64,000 nt of DNA from Amblyomma americanum. Lineage: Eukaryota; Arthropoda; Arachnida; Ixodida; Ixodidae. Of this stretch, positions 1 through 11,761 are shown piece by piece; position 1 is the first letter of the stretch, and each line of letters begins with the position of its first letter. The position numbers and the translations under genes are program-made. Location of the stretch: contig NC_135506.1 of NCBI RefSeq assembly GCF_052857255.1, positions 74,537,056 to 74,601,055 on the forward strand, in the 5' to 3' direction. The notes beneath the pieces are model-generated. The model saw only the letters and a list, made by a program, of their open reading frames with translations, ran no database searches and was not told the DNA's origin.

Positions 1-846
1 TCTTAATTTCTCCTCATGTAGTTTCACAATAGTAGTGCGTCAAATATAATAGCATCACCAGGCGTTTGCTTTGCTCGAAAGTACACGCCCAATAAAACAT
101 GAGGTGTCAGGAAGGGAGACGATCTCTCCAGTAATACTCGCAGCGTATTTCCACGAGGTATCCAGGAAACAGGACTGAGGAAATTTCGGGATAAAAGCTA
201 GGGGTAGCGGGACAAAACACGACGCAAATTTGGTCTTCATGGCTCTATTTGTATTATTCGCAGCTATTAAAAACAAATATCGCCGAGTTATTTCCAGCCG
301 TCCTGGCCTTACCCCCCCCCCCCCATGAAATGTGAAAACGCTTGTTGGAAGGTAATAGAGGTAAAGTTATTCATTTCGAATCTTTCAAAACGACCCAATT
401 TGTACCACCCCGTGGACAAAATGGAGCATGGCTCAGACCAAAATCAGACGGCCATCAAAACTAACTCATCCTCTCAATGAAGGCACATGAACTTCTCTAC
501 CCAGAGATATCTAGGCAATCTTTTCGGACTTTTTAGAATGATAAACACACTGACCAACCGGACTCGGCACCGTTTTCTTCTATGACCCGTAACATACTAA
601 GCAGTTCCACAGCCAAGCTACCCGATATTTTTTCATTTCCTGGATCAGTCGAATTTTTTGTTTTGCTGGATAATCTATTCGCCTTCCAATAATGCCTGTT
701 GGATGGACAAGTGAATTGTTTAGACTTGCAGAGCGTCAGCTTAAGGTTTTGTGATTGTAGGCCAGACCGAAAAAAGCTTGCCACATTGTCAGTAGCTGTT
801 CTGGGTGGCAGGAAGGACTACGACGCTGAGGTTTGCAAGACGTTAT
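1..846. other. Unassigned DNA, no recognisable gene
   Basis: No frame here matches a family I recognise. The longest frames (73 and 83 codons, minus strand) have no motif, and the second (533-784) reads like ordinary protein but cannot be linked to any family. A run of 13 C lies at 312-324. Confidence 0.5.
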
Positions 847-975
847 AATAAAATTAATAATAATAATAATAATAATAATAATTGGTTTTTGGGGAAAGGA
901 AATGGCGCAGTATCTGTCTCATATATCGTTGGACACCTGAACCGCGCTGTAAGGGAAGGGATAAAGGAGGGAGTC
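847..975 (-). repeat. Ruka-type SINE, 3' fragment
   Basis: The (AAT)n run at about 847-881 followed by 'attggtttttggggaaagg' is the reverse complement of the Ruka 3' end. Homology continues to about 975 and stops before the tRNA-like head, so only the 3' third of a minus-strand copy is present. Confidence 0.85.
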
Positions 976-1108
976 AAGAAGACGTTATATGCAGTTCCTA
1001 TTTTTTGTATTCTTTCATTTTCTCCACACCTCTGTAGAGCTCGCCTTTGGGAACACCGAGACTGTTGATGGAATCAGCGTGGGTAGCTTCTCCACAGAAC
1101 ATTTCAAT

Positions 1109-1461
1109 GCGAAAGCCTTTAATGGCAGATGCTCCGTCCGTCCGTGTGTGCGTCCGTCCATCCGTTACTCTCTTGCGCCCATGGCTTCCGAGATCACCCG
1201 CCCGGCGCTAGTGCCTGCGAATAATCTTGGAGGCAATGTTGCACCATTGGTAGTTCACCACGCATGCCCGAGGTGGCGCCACTGGCACACGCGCCGCGCC
1301 CGCGCCGGACGCCTCGAAGCTGTCGACCACGTCGGGTGCAGCACAACCTCCCTCCTAGCGCTCGCTTCAATGGAGTCTCAGAACGAGGGCAAACGCAAGT
1401 ACTTAACATCTTAAGCACACATCAGTGACACAACCAGCAACACCGCTCTAAAGGCTTTCGC
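1109..1461. mobile_element. Short inverted-repeat (MITE-like) element, copy 1
   Basis: A perfect 13-bp inverted repeat, gcgaaagccttta at 1109-1121 and taaaggctttcgc at 1449-1461, bounds 353 bp. The interior has a gtcc-rich tract near 1135-1165 and no coding frame of note. The same arrangement and partly the same interior (gtcc tract, 'taacatctta', 'ctttaggtcaaca' just outside) recur at 54813-55152, so this is a repeat family. Size and ends suggest a non-autonomous DNA transposon; no target duplication was identified, and homology continues for about 45 bp beyond the right inverted repeat, so the true end is uncertain. Confidence 0.6.
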
Positions 1462-2113
1462 CTCACAGCACTTTAGGTCAACATAGTGCCCCCTTGAATT
1501 TCTTCACCTATTCTGCGTGCAAGTCGGCATTCATTGTTTTACTTTAGTGCCTTAGACTATCCTCATTAAGTACCGAGTCGATCACACTTGTCTAGAGTTC
1601 TCGAGCCCTGCATTCATGTGGAAACAAAGTGAAATTATAAAGTAGGTATTGACTTTCATTAATAATACTTGCGCTGGACCGCAGCCTAATATTCACGTGA
1701 AAACAAACGCACCAGCGCCTTGCCCTCAGCAAAGCAGCTGCGCTAAGATTTAACTTCATTTGCTCTTCAGCACACCGCTCAAGCGTTGTAGACCAGTGTG
1801 ATCGACTCTGTACTCAACGTTTTATCAAGTCCGCCCCGCACGTGTAAAATTAGCAGCCGTCACCACATTAATACGCCCTCCTGAACACTGCCCCCAACAC
1901 GAGCACACGGGACTGCTACGTGGAATTTCAGACTTCAACGGCCATGGAGAGGAGGGCACGGGGGGGGGGGGGGTGACGCTGAGAAAATCCTGATGCGCAA
2001 GCTCGCGATGACATCCGCAAAGGCGACGCCGAAAGCGCCAGACGCAAGAGACGGACGGAGCATGATTGTACCACTCAAGAGTTGGCACCCCACTACGACG
2101 ACAACCAGCTCGG
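1462..2113. other. Intergenic, no gene seen
   Basis: The first part continues the homology outside the inverted-repeat element. A run of 14 G lies at 1960-1973. No supported coding region. The right edge is the left flank of retrotransposon A. Confidence 0.5.
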
Positions 2114-2127
2114 CTCCGACCCGCCTT
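2114..2127. repeat. Target-site duplication of element A, left copy
   Basis: ctccgacccgcctt here recurs exactly at 7894-7907, immediately after the 3' tail of element A. The first few bases are ambiguous with the (CCT)n tail, so the certain part is about 11-12 bp. Confidence 0.75.
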
Positions 2128-2393
2128 GGTTCGCACGGGGAGTCAGGCGTGCTGGTCGTCGGCTTCGGCGATTTTCAGCCGGAGCAGCGGAAGTTTCCGC
2201 CTGACCCTAGCAAGATCATCCCCAACGTGCACCGAAAGCTGTCGGGAACATCTGGACACCAGTTTTTTCCAAGGTGGGCCCGGTTAAACGCCCTTTTCGG
2301 GCAACACATGGCACGATCGGGCCGGTGGCGCGGCTAGGCCTAACGGCCGAACCGGTACCCGGCACATCGGGGCCTCTGGCCACTGACGCCAGT

Positions 2394-4245
2394 ATGGCTG
2401 CTACGCAAGTCTCCTGCCGAGGCTACGACCCCGAGAACATGCACTGGACAACGGTTCACCCAGCGGAAACCGCAGGCCCAGTTTCGGCAACGGTTACCCC
2501 AGCGGCAACCGGAGGCCCAGATTCGGCAAGATTTCGCAGCGCCGCGTTGAACGCCGCAGTGCTGCGCCGAGCGCAAGACCAAGCCTTAAAGCCGGCGTCC
2601 GTAGACGCGGCCGGCGTTCACGCCGGAAACCAGCAGTCACCCGCCCCGCGCGCGGCGGGCCGCAGTCGGCGACTGCTCACGAAGTGGAAACCACCTGTTA
2701 TTCCCAAGCCTGCTCCAGACGACTACGTCGTCGTCATCAAGCCCCGGACCCGCGTCTCGTTGTACGAGACTTTTCAGGAGACCGGCTACGGCCGGGCGTT
2801 CACGGCTCTCCTGGGCGCGCAACCCGCAACAGATCTTACCGGTAAGAGAACAAAACCTCATTATTGTTCACACTGCGAAACCTGAGCTAGCCGACTGTAT
2901 CATCGGCGAATTTGAACTTAATGGACCCGACGGGAAGGTCCCCCTTGTGGGGCACCTGCGCCAAGACGACAAGGACGTCTGCTACGGCGTCATTACCGTC
3001 CGTAACTCTGAAACTACGGACTCGCTCCGTACTAGGCTCCAATGGCGCTTCGGCACCATCGTGGAAGTGCGAAAATTTGGGACATCCAACAAAGCGAGAC
3101 TGACTTTCGCCGAAACAGAGAAGCCACGTTTCGTGCACTACGACTCGGAGCTTGTACAAGTTAGGCCTTACCAGCGAACCATTCCAGCCTGCCGACATTG
3201 CGGTGTGGTCGGCCACCGCGTGGACGCCTGCCCCGGCCAGAGGCTGGACCGGTGCGGCCTGTGCGGACAGCAGGCTCTACTCGTTGAGGGGGAGCGGGCC
3301 CCTCACCAGTGCAACCCAAAGTGTTCAGTGTGCGGCGCGGCCCATGCCACGGGGGGCCCAGCGTGTACTGCTAAATATCGCGCTATCCAGCCCACGCAGG
3401 CCGAGCGCGGGCGTAAATCGAAGCGAAACCGACGCAAGCGTGGCAAGCGTCGCCCGGACAAGCTGAAGGCCAAGGCTGCCGACCAAGCCATGGACCAGCC
3501 TGTGAATTCCTCTACTGGGAGCCAAGGGAAACCTCCAGCTGCGCCACCGCCGCCTCAAGCCGGTGCAGCGAAGCCCCTCGGACCTCCACAAAACGGCGGC
3601 TCCAAGACGTGGGCAACCGTTGTCAAGCAACACTCCTAGGTGAGCGGCGCCGGCAGGGCAGCTTCTCCCTTCGCTCCCCCTTCCCAATCCCAACAACGGC
3701 CAATCTCTGCCGAACAAAAAGAAATATCTGCTCTCCGCGAGCAGGTTGCAAATTTTCAAAAGCGCCTCGCAATAGCGGAGGCCCGCCAAAATTCCCCCAA
3801 CCACACCTCTGCCTCACCCGCAGCAGAGGCAATGGAAAGCGACGCAACCCCTTCAGGACAGGCTACGCATGCCCTCACGGCACTCGAGGCGAGAGTGAGC
3901 GCGCTCGAAACTCAAGTTAACAACAGAATATCCGCATTGGAAACGCAAATCAATGCCACACTTACGGCGGCACTCAACAAAATTAGCCACCTTGCGGCAT
4001 CTATCCCGAACCTCATAACCACTCAGTTCGCTCAACTCACCCGCGCTCCCAAGCGCGCTGGCCCGCTCAAAACCTCCGCAGGCCGGCAGCTCAAAGCGTC
4101 TAGGCGTCGAATCGCCGGAGAAGAAGAAGAGGTCCCCTGTGCCATCCTCAGTATAGAGAACGCTCCTCTCCTTGGAGCCACTGGCTCTCAAGCCTCCTCT
4201 CTCCAAACTCACAACTCTACCCTTGATCATGGCGGGCGCCCCTAG
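2394..4245 (+). pseudogene. Element A ORF1, gag-like zinc-knuckle protein (broken)
   Basis: ORF1 proteins of this group bind the element RNA and form the particle with ORF2 protein. The start is chosen at ATG 2394, the first in-frame ATG of the conserved frame. The frame of 2394-2840 must shift by one base near 2840-2847 to continue into the frame read from 2848 to 4245, where homology-like sequence resumes immediately ('EQNLIIVHT', 'GKVPLVGHLRQDDKD'). Zinc knuckles are visible at about 3190-3370: CRHCGVVGHRVDAC, then CGLCG and CSVCGAAHATGGPAC, followed by a Lys/Arg-rich stretch. An in-frame TAG at 3637-3639 separates a C-terminal part (3640-4245) rich in Ala/Glu/Gln that looks coiled-coil. 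The last 17 bases overlap the start of ORF2. Two inactivating changes are seen. Confidence 0.8.
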
Positions 4246-7200
4246 AAATAGGAAGCATCCGCGAAGCAATTCGATCCCTATTCAAATTGTACAGTGAAAC
4301 TGTCGCGGATTCAAGGCACGCACAAAGCGAGCCGATCTACGCCTTTTCCTTACAACGTTCCCAGAATTACCTGCTGTGGTGGCCCTTCAGGAGCCAGGAA
4401 ATGGCGCCACCCTTGCCAGATACACGGTGTACCAGCAGGATGCGCATAGCTGCCTCTGCGTACATAAAAATTACACGGCCTCCCAGGTTGACCTGGATCT
4501 TAGCGCTACTTTCTCCTATGTAATGGTGACGATCCTTCCGCTACGCAAACAGGACCCCCCATTGCACATACTCAACATTTACTGTCCCCCAAAGCTACCA
4601 AATGTTACATTCGCAGATATCTTCAGCCGGGCTTTGAAGGTCGCGAATCGGGTTCCCCTCATAATCGTTGGTGACTTTAATGCTCCCAGCACCTTATGGG
4701 GGTACACACGTGAAGAGAAACGCGGACGCAAGTTGGCGGAGCTTGTTTCCACACTGGGCCTTACTCTTCACACGGATCCCGCGCAACCCACTCGTATAGG
4801 TAACTCCGTTTCACGCGATACGTGTCCGGACCTCACCTTTACGAAAAATATTCGCTATGCAGATTGGAGGAACACCGAGGAATCCCTCGGTAGTGACCAC
4901 AGCATAATTACCACTACAATCCATACCAAGCCACTCACAAGACCACAGGCCAAAGCAAAACTACCCGACTGGACCAAATTTAGGAACAGTTACACCAATC
5001 CTCAATCGATAATGGACCAAGGATACTCAACGTGGTCCCAACACCTAGTATCCCACTTGAAATCAGTCGAGCAAAATGTTCAACTCTCAGAGGCGAGCCC
5101 GGCGGTGGATAACCACCTCCTCCACCTCTCGGAGGCACGACACAGCCTAGTCCGCCGCTGGCGTCGTCAAAAACACAATCGGAAACTCAAAATTCGAATT
5201 GCGGATATCACCCAACAGGCGGCACAATACGCGGCCCAACTCGCCGACTCCAATTGGGTGCACCGATGCAACACTGCAGCTCGGCAAATGTCGAGTCGGA
5301 GTACGTGGCGCCTCTTCCGCGCTCTTATTGATCCGGCACAAACCCGTACTGAGACACAAAAACAGCTTCAAAGGGCTATACATAACTTCACTGGAGACAC
5401 GGCCAAACTGGCCGATGCGCTCCGCGACCAATATTTGAGTATACACCAGGATCCCCGTGGTCAGGCGTACTCGTATGCAGGTTCCGAGAACGCGGATTTG
5501 GATCAACCGTTCCAGCTCCATGACCTAAAAGCGGCCCTGGCTAAAATGAAGCGAGGTACAGCACCAGGCCGGGACAAGGTGACGGTAAAGCTTATTGCCA
5601 ACCTCCCAGATCCCGCCTACGAAACTCTCCTCGATTACTTCAACACTATCTGGATTGGAGGCACACCACTCCCCATAGATTGGAAAACGGCACTAGTAAC
5701 TTTCATTCCCAAGCCAGGTAAAGCCATTAACACCGACAACCTCCGGCCCATCTCCCTCACTTCGTGTGTGGGGAAGCTGATGGAGACTATGGTCCGCGAC
5801 AGATTGTCTGCTTTCCTGGAACAACAAAACATTTTCGCAGACACCATGTACGGTTTCCGCCCACACCGGTCCGCACAAGATGTCCTGTTGCAACTTCACA
5901 AGGAGATTCTCGGCCCCGTCGAGCACCCCAGCAATGATAAAGTAGTCGTCGCACTTGACCTGCGGGGGGCTTTCGACAATGTGACCCACGAGATCATCCT
6001 ATCCCACTTGTCGCAAACACATTGTGGGCGCAATACTTTCAATTATATCAAACAATTCCTTACAGATCGCCAATCCTATATCCGGCTAAAAGACACAGAA
6101 TATGGCCCATATCAACTTGGTACACGAGGGACCCCACAGGGAGCTGTCCTCTCGCCATTACTATTTAATCTGGCCATGATGAAGCTCCCTACCCAGCTGG
6201 CGGAGGTCGCCGGTGTGCAGCACGCTCTGTATGCGGACGACATCACCCTCTGGGCAACACAACAATCGGTTGGAGACATCGAGACCAACCTGCAACAAGC
6301 GGCAGCTATAGTGGACGAATACGCTCGTCGCTGTGGTCTTGAATGCTCCCCGAGCAAATCTGAATTTGTGCACATACGCCCCAACTCAAAGTGCACAACC
6401 AAAATTGCCCTTTCCCTACTTAGCGGACCGATACCTGAACACGCGGAGATCCGGGTACTGGGGCTTTTCATTCATCATAGGCGCAAGATAGACACTACCC
6501 TAAACAAGTTACGTAAGGTGGGGGACCAGGTGGGTCGGATGCTCCGCCGGGTGTCCAATAAAAGGGGGGGACAACGATGCAAAGATGCCCTGCGGCTGGC
6601 CAATGCATTCGTGACCAGCCGGATTTTATATTCGGCTCCCTACCTCCACCTACGCAAATGCGATGAGAATGCCTTAGAGGTAGTTCTCCGCAAGATTTAT
6701 AAGAGAGCGCTCGACCTCCCCATAACGACGTCCAACAAGCGTCTCCTCGGTCTGGGGATGACCAACACCTTTGGGGAGTTACGGGAAGCTCATCTTAACA
6801 ATCAATACTTGCGCCTAAGCAAAACACCTGCGGGGAGCCGCCTTCTAACCCGCTTACACATTTCCTACGCAACACATACAGAAGAACGGGTCCGCATCCC
6901 TGAAGCCTGGCGCTTTGCACTCCAGGTGCGACCCCTTCCGAAGAACATGACTGCAGACACCCATGATGGTCGCCGTCTCGCGCGGGCGGAGGCTATTTCT
7001 CAACAATATGGCCACAAGCCAGGTGTCTTCTGTGTGGATGCGGCCGGCCCGCACCATGGGGGTTGGTACACGGCGGCCGTCATCCACCAAAACACAACAG
7101 TTCAGGGCCTTACTTTCCGTGCCCCAAACATTACATTTGCGGAAGAGATCGCCATTGCACTGGCCGCCGCAGATCCAGAGTCCCGAGTCATTATTACGGA

Positions 7201-7798
7201 CTCCAGGGGCGCCTGCCGCAATATTGAGCAAGGGTACATTCCAGACCGTGCTTTCAAAATTCTCCACGCATGCGATCACACAGGGTTTCCGACCCATCGT
7301 ACCATCGTGTGGGCTCCGGCTCATGCGGGTCTTGAGGGGAACGAGGCAGCCGACGCTGCCGCCCGCGCGCTTACTCACCGGGCGTCGCCTCATCCGCAGC
7401 CTGATCCGGAATTCAATTTCAATCCGGCCATCACCTTTAAAGAGATCACCTCTCTTTATCAAAATTTTCATGGTCTCTATCCCCCTCCCTGTAAAGGCCT
7501 CACCAGGGTGGATGAGCGCTGGCTTCTCCGCCTCTATACCAATACTGTACTGTGCCCGGCAGTACTTAAGCACTTCAATTCTTCTTTCTCGGGCGCGTGC
7601 CCACACTGTGAGGAGGAGTTTTCGGACACCTACCACATGGTGTGGGCATGCCTTTCCAATCCTGCCTACCCACCCCACCTCCACCCTACTCGAGAGGCCT
7701 CGGAAGCTGCCCTGTGCGGCTGCTCCGAACTCCATGCCCAACAGGCATTGGTAGCTAGAGCCCGAGCCGCTGCGGAAGCTACAGGGATCCCGGACTAG
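4229..7798 (+). pseudogene. Element A ORF2: endonuclease-reverse transcriptase-RNase H
   Basis: 1189 codons from ATG 4229. The protein would nick target DNA and reverse-transcribe the element RNA. The APE-type endonuclease starts with the usual WNCRG, but its Trp codon (residue 23, 4295-4297) is TGA. From 4298 on the frame is open to 7798. Visible residues: Glu55 (LQEPG), GDFNA at 148-152, SDH at 222-224. Reverse transcriptase motifs follow: FIPKPGK, LRPISLTSC, YGFRPHRSAQD, ALDLRGAFDNV (motif A), GTPQGAVLSPLLFN, and YADD at 668-671. RNase H has Asp937, Glu972/973, Asp991 and His1032 (VDAAG, AEEIAIAL, ITDSRG, WAPAHAGLEGNEAAD). A C-terminal CPHC...H...C finger is near residue 1130. All catalytic residues are intact, so one Trp-to-stop change is the only visible lesion in ORF2. 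Confidence 0.92.
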
Positions 7799-7893
7799 GG
7801 CTCCCTCCTAGTGTTTGTAAGGGACGGGCCCTTCCGGATCGCCCCATCGACCTCTCACTGTAAATAGAAATAAAAGTTTTCCTCCTCCTCCTC
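7799..7893 (+). other. 3' UTR and tail of element A
   Basis: Short 3' UTR with AATAAA at 7869-7874 and a (CCT)n microsatellite-type tail at about 7881-7893. Element Y has a closely similar 3' end in reverse complement at 11762-11785, which links the two lineages. Confidence 0.75.
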
Positions 7894-7907
7894 CTCCGAC
7901 CCGCCTT
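7894..7907. repeat. Target-site duplication of element A, right copy
   Basis: Identical to 2114-2127. With the left copy it defines the insertion. Confidence 0.75.
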
Positions 7908-8624
7908 CGTGGCTACGTAGTAAGTGCGCTCGACTACTGAGCAGGAGGACCCAGAAAACCAGCCGCAGCGGCGGTATTTCGATGGATGCAAAACTGCAAA
8001 GACAACCGCGTGCCGTGCCGCTGTTAAAATTATTCCAGAGCTATTCTCAACGGCTCCTCTTCCGCACTCTGTAATGGTGGCCAACGAGAAGTGAACGCTC
8101 CAGCGCCAGGCAACGCCTAGGTAATGAACGGCGTTGAATATTCATTGCTAATGCACTCAACCACCGCTGTGGGCTGAATACACAAAGTGTAGGTAATTGA
8201 CTCCATACGGTCAGGATGATAACACAAAGAGAACTTATAGAGGATGGTACGAACACGCCAAAAATCATGAAGACGCAGAAAATACTCGATCCAGGCGATC
8301 GGGAGGAAAGTGCAAAAACGGAGCCAGCCTACTCTTGCTGAAAGTTTTGCGTTCTGATACAGGACGGACTGTAGCGCATTAGTTGCTTTAAAAAACCCAC
8401 TGCTATTTCTGCATCGCAGCTCAAGTAACAATTGTGCTCAACATGACAGGAATTTTGTACTCCTCTTATTCCACAAGTGTTTACATCAAATGTCACAAAA
8501 AAAACACTTTAAAGCATAAATGCTCCGTATTTAAGGACATCACTGCTGATGGGTACAAAGAAACAACAGCAACAAAAAAAATTTAGAGGAGACAAGAGCT
8601 TTACCTTATGGACAAGAAAAAAAC
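7908..8624. other. Intergenic, no gene seen
   Basis: No frame has recognisable motifs. A-rich stretches occur at 8495-8515 and 8570-8640. Confidence 0.45.
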
Positions 8625-8736
8625 GAAAAATTGAAAATTGGTTTTGAGGAAAGGAAAGGACGCAGCAACTGCCTCAAATATATCTGTGGATACCTGAGCC
8701 GCGCCGTAAATGAAGGGATAAAGAAGTAGTAGGGAG
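8625..8736 (-). repeat. Ruka-type SINE, diverged 3' fragment
   Basis: 'attggttttgaggaaagga' and 'cctgagccgcgccgtaa' align with the reverse complement of the Ruka 3' third. The head is missing. Confidence 0.75.
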
Positions 8737-8737
8737 T

Positions 8738-8817
8738 TGTTTTATTAAAATAATAGTAAAAAGGAAGAAAAAAGTTTTGTTAGCCCCGGCATCTGCCATT
8801 GATACTGAACCACCTGA
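8738..8817 (-). repeat. Family X retrotransposon, 3'-terminal scrap
   Basis: 'gttttattaaaataatagt' followed by 'tagccccggcatctgccat' is the reverse complement of the X 3' end seen at 20520-20620, 29700-29800, 23540-23620 and 62400-62490. Only about 80 bp remain. It lies directly before the plus-strand X element. Confidence 0.8.
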
Positions 8818-8859
8818 GACACATCTCATCGCCCCGGGAAATCAAGGTGCGCTATATAC

Positions 8860-11761
8860 GTGCGGCAGGACGCCCAGAACACCCTCGTCGGCTCGGCGGC
8901 GGCGACATCTGACGCCCAGGAGTGCGTGGTTGTGACAGAGCGCGTCGGTGGTGTTGACACGACGGTGGGCAGTGTTTATGTGCGTCCAGCTGTCGCGTGG
9001 AACGCGCTTTGTTTTCGGGCTGTGTCTTCGTGCTGTGCCCCGCGCCAAATCATCTATGGTGATTTTACCGCAAACCACAGTGCGTGGGGCAGTGCGTGCC
9101 ACTCCGCGCGTGCAGACGACCTGCACGACGGAGCAACGCAGCTGGGACTCACCCCCTTGAACACCGGCGATCCCACGTTTCGACAACGAGGAACAACCGG
9201 CTCCTGCATGGACGTTGCCTTCGCATCCAGAGGCATCGAGGCGACATGGCGCCAATCACCATCTCTCTGGGACTCAGATCATAACTCCATACTAATCGAA
9301 CCCACTGATATGGTGGCGCGCCAAAAAGGTGCCTACTCCATTACCAAATGGAGTGCGTTCAGGCGGGCGGCCACTGGCGCAGATTTCTTTTCAAGTCTAG
9401 TCCGAAGCGCTCTCGCAGCCACCCAACGAGCAGAGGAAAGCGCAGGGCAGCACAAACCTGATATGAAGCTGCTCAATCTGCGCGAGAAGAGAGATCGCGC
9501 AGAGCGACGGGCGCGACGGACTGACAGAGCCGCCGACTGGACTGTCTACAACCGCTTGTACACGGCAGCGCGCCACCACGCCAACAAGCTATACCACCGG
9601 CAATGGGCTTCACTGTGCCAAAGGATGGAGGAAGATGTCAGCTCGCGGAGGCTGTTTGACAGCCCGCGGCGCATCACCGAACCACATGCAAAGCGTAAAC
9701 CGCCGGCCTACCGCGCGCAATCTCCAGCGGGCTCAGCTTTGAAGAGCTGGCAGAGCGGTTTGCCGATCGGTTCGCGCCGCCCAGCCCCGCAAACGCAGCT
9801 AACACAGTTCCTGAGAGCACCAGAAGCCACGCCAGTCCCTCGCCCGTCACCTCGGAAAGTCCAAGGTACGTTTACCGCGGCGGAACTGAACTATGCGCAG
9901 CAGCGCTGTCGCCGCCGCTCGGTACCCGGACCGGACGGGGTGACATACCAGATGCTGCGGAGCCTGAATGCGCAGACATGACAGATCCTCCTGCAGCAGA
10001 TAAAACTAGTGTGGGAACACAGGGAGCTACCGGAGGATTGGCAAACCGCGGTGGTTTGTCCAATCCGAAAGGCAGGGCGCCCACCTACGGAGCCGAGCGG
10101 ATACCGGCCAGTGATATTAACATCGGCGGCAGGTAAGCTCATGGAGCATATTACGTTGCAGCGCCTGAACGAGCGGGATGCGGAGGCTGATTTGTTTGAC
10201 GAGCTTCAGATGGGTTTCCGTGGGATGCGGTGCACGGCTGATTCTTTATCGGACGTTGTTACAGCACTGGAGCATGCCAGGGCGGCAGGCAAGGTTGCGC
10301 TGCTGATACTACTGGACGTCTCGGGCGCTTTTGACAACGTTCACCGCGCACCAATTCTCGCGGTGCTTGAGGGGGTCGGTGTGAGTGGGTGCCTTTTGCG
10401 ATACGTTCAAGGCTTCCTGAGCGGGCGTACCATGCGCGTACGAGTAGGGGGTAAGCTCTCCAAGCCTCGCCCGGTAGACGTGGGTGTGCCGCAGGGCTCT
10501 GTCCTATCACCTTTATGTTTAATGTGGCCATGTCGGTGGTGCCGGCCTGCCTCCCCACGAGCGGCCGACACTATGTGTTCATGTCCATATATGCAGACGA
10601 CATACCTCTGTGTTGCCGGGGACCACCGGGCGAGGAGTTCCGCTTGCGGGGGTGCCTTCAGGGAGCCCTGGCCGCAATCGATGCCAGCTTGCGCGGCCTT
10701 GGTCTGTCGCTGAGCGCGGACAAATCGGTGGCCATGGCCTGCGTTTCGCACTCGCCCGTGCACCTTGCGCCACTGTCACTGGACGGGACTCCGATTCCTT
10801 GGCGTAAATCGGTGCGGTACCTTGGCCTTGACATCGAGTGGCGCCTTTCCTTCCGCCCCGCGGCGACCAAGGCCTGTCTGCAGAATGAAGAGGATCACCG
10901 CCGCTGTGCACAAGCTCACCGCTCGAGGCCAGGGCATCTCCCAGCAAGCCGCGCGTCGGCTATACAATGCTGCAGCTTTGAGGGCGGTGCTCTATGCGCT
11001 GCCGCTCGTCACAGTGCGCAAGCCGTGGTGGAATAAACTCGAGCTCCAGCACAGCAAGTCCCTGCGCGTGTGCCTAGGCCTGCCCAAAACCTCGCGGTGC
11101 GCCGCAACGTTGGCCGAAGCAGGAGCGTGGCCACTTGAGCTCCAAGCAGCGCGCCGGGCACTGAATCATATCGACCGGCTTCACCGCGCACCGGACTGCG
11201 GCTCGCTGCTGCAGCGTATGCGCTCGCACCCGCACTCACGAATGGGCGCGGGGCAGCTCGAGTATGAACGATTCACACAAGGCCCACCCCCTAGGGCTCC
11301 TGCGCGCCCTGGCCTTCTGCCTAGGAGGTACAGCAAGAGATCGTCGGCATCGCAGGAAAGCGGAGAACACGCCTCTGTGCTGTGCAGCAGATGGCCAGAG
11401 CCGTCATACACGAGGAGCTCCAGGACCATCTCCTTGTGTACACCGACGGCTGAGTGGCCCGCGACAGCTGGTCCCTTGCAGCGGCGGCTACCAATCCCGC
11501 CATGCGACTGCACAGACAGGAACACACAACCTTCCTGGGCTCCTCCACCACGGCTGCGCTGATGGGGATCCCACTCGGGCTGGACCTGCTGCTTACCCTC
11601 GGCCCTCCGCCGCCCAGGAGTGCTCTGCTTTGCGACTCCCGCGCCGCCCTCAGCCACCTACCATCTAAAGGCCGCGGTACCCCACTAGGGCGGGAAATTC
11701 GCTCGCGCATCGAGCGCCTCGCGCGGAGAGGATGTGCCGTGCGTGCACAGTGGGTGCCCGG
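8860..11761 (+). pseudogene. Element X ORF2, left part: endonuclease, RT, start of RNase H
   Basis: The endonuclease remnant (8860-9300) has GDFTANHSAWG, where the catalytic Asn of GDFNA is Thr, and WDSDHNS with the Asp-His pair kept. The frame then runs to a TGA at 9979-9981. Reverse transcriptase follows at 9982-10990: GYRPVILTSAAGKLME, LLDVSGAFDNV (motif A), VDVGVPQGSVLSPL, then after a frameshift near 10510 the YADD box at about 10591-10602 (IYADDIPLCC). Another frameshift near 10870 leads to the thumb region (LYNAAALRAVLYALPL). RNase H begins after more frame changes with VYTDG, followed by an in-frame TGA at about 11452, then LLCDSRAALSH and VRAQWVPG. At least three frameshifts and two stops are visible, so it is dead. 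Confidence 0.85.
11751..11761. repeat. Target-site duplication of element Y, left copy
   Basis: tgggtgcccgg, identical to 19990-20000. It is part of the X coding sequence for Trp-Val-Pro-Gly, so the duplication can be read in the host gene. Confidence 0.9.

Larger units (their letters stand above)
2128..7893 (+). mobile_element. Full-length non-LTR retrotransposon A (I-group-like)
   Basis: About 5.77 kb, bounded by a 14-bp direct repeat, with a roughly 270-bp 5' UTR, a gag-like ORF1, an ORF2 with apurinic endonuclease, reverse transcriptase and RNase H, a short 3' UTR with AATAAA, and a (CCT)n tail. This domain order with RNase H is that of the I group of LINE-like elements, which copy themselves by target-primed reverse transcription. 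Three lesions break it: a frameshift in ORF1 (about 2840-2847), a TAG at 3637-3639 and a TGA at 4295-4297. So few lesions over the full length suggest a fairly recent insertion. Clade assignment is from domain order only. Confidence 0.85.

Noticed and set aside
6854..7754. Long frames (295 and 263 codons) overlapping element A ORF2
   Set aside because: Shadow frames of the GC-rich RNase H region; no motifs and no codon constraint of their own.
2128..7893. Element A as an LTR retrotransposon or endogenous virus
   Set aside because: No long terminal repeats, protease, integrase or envelope; the APE endonuclease plus RT plus RNase H order is that of non-LTR elements.
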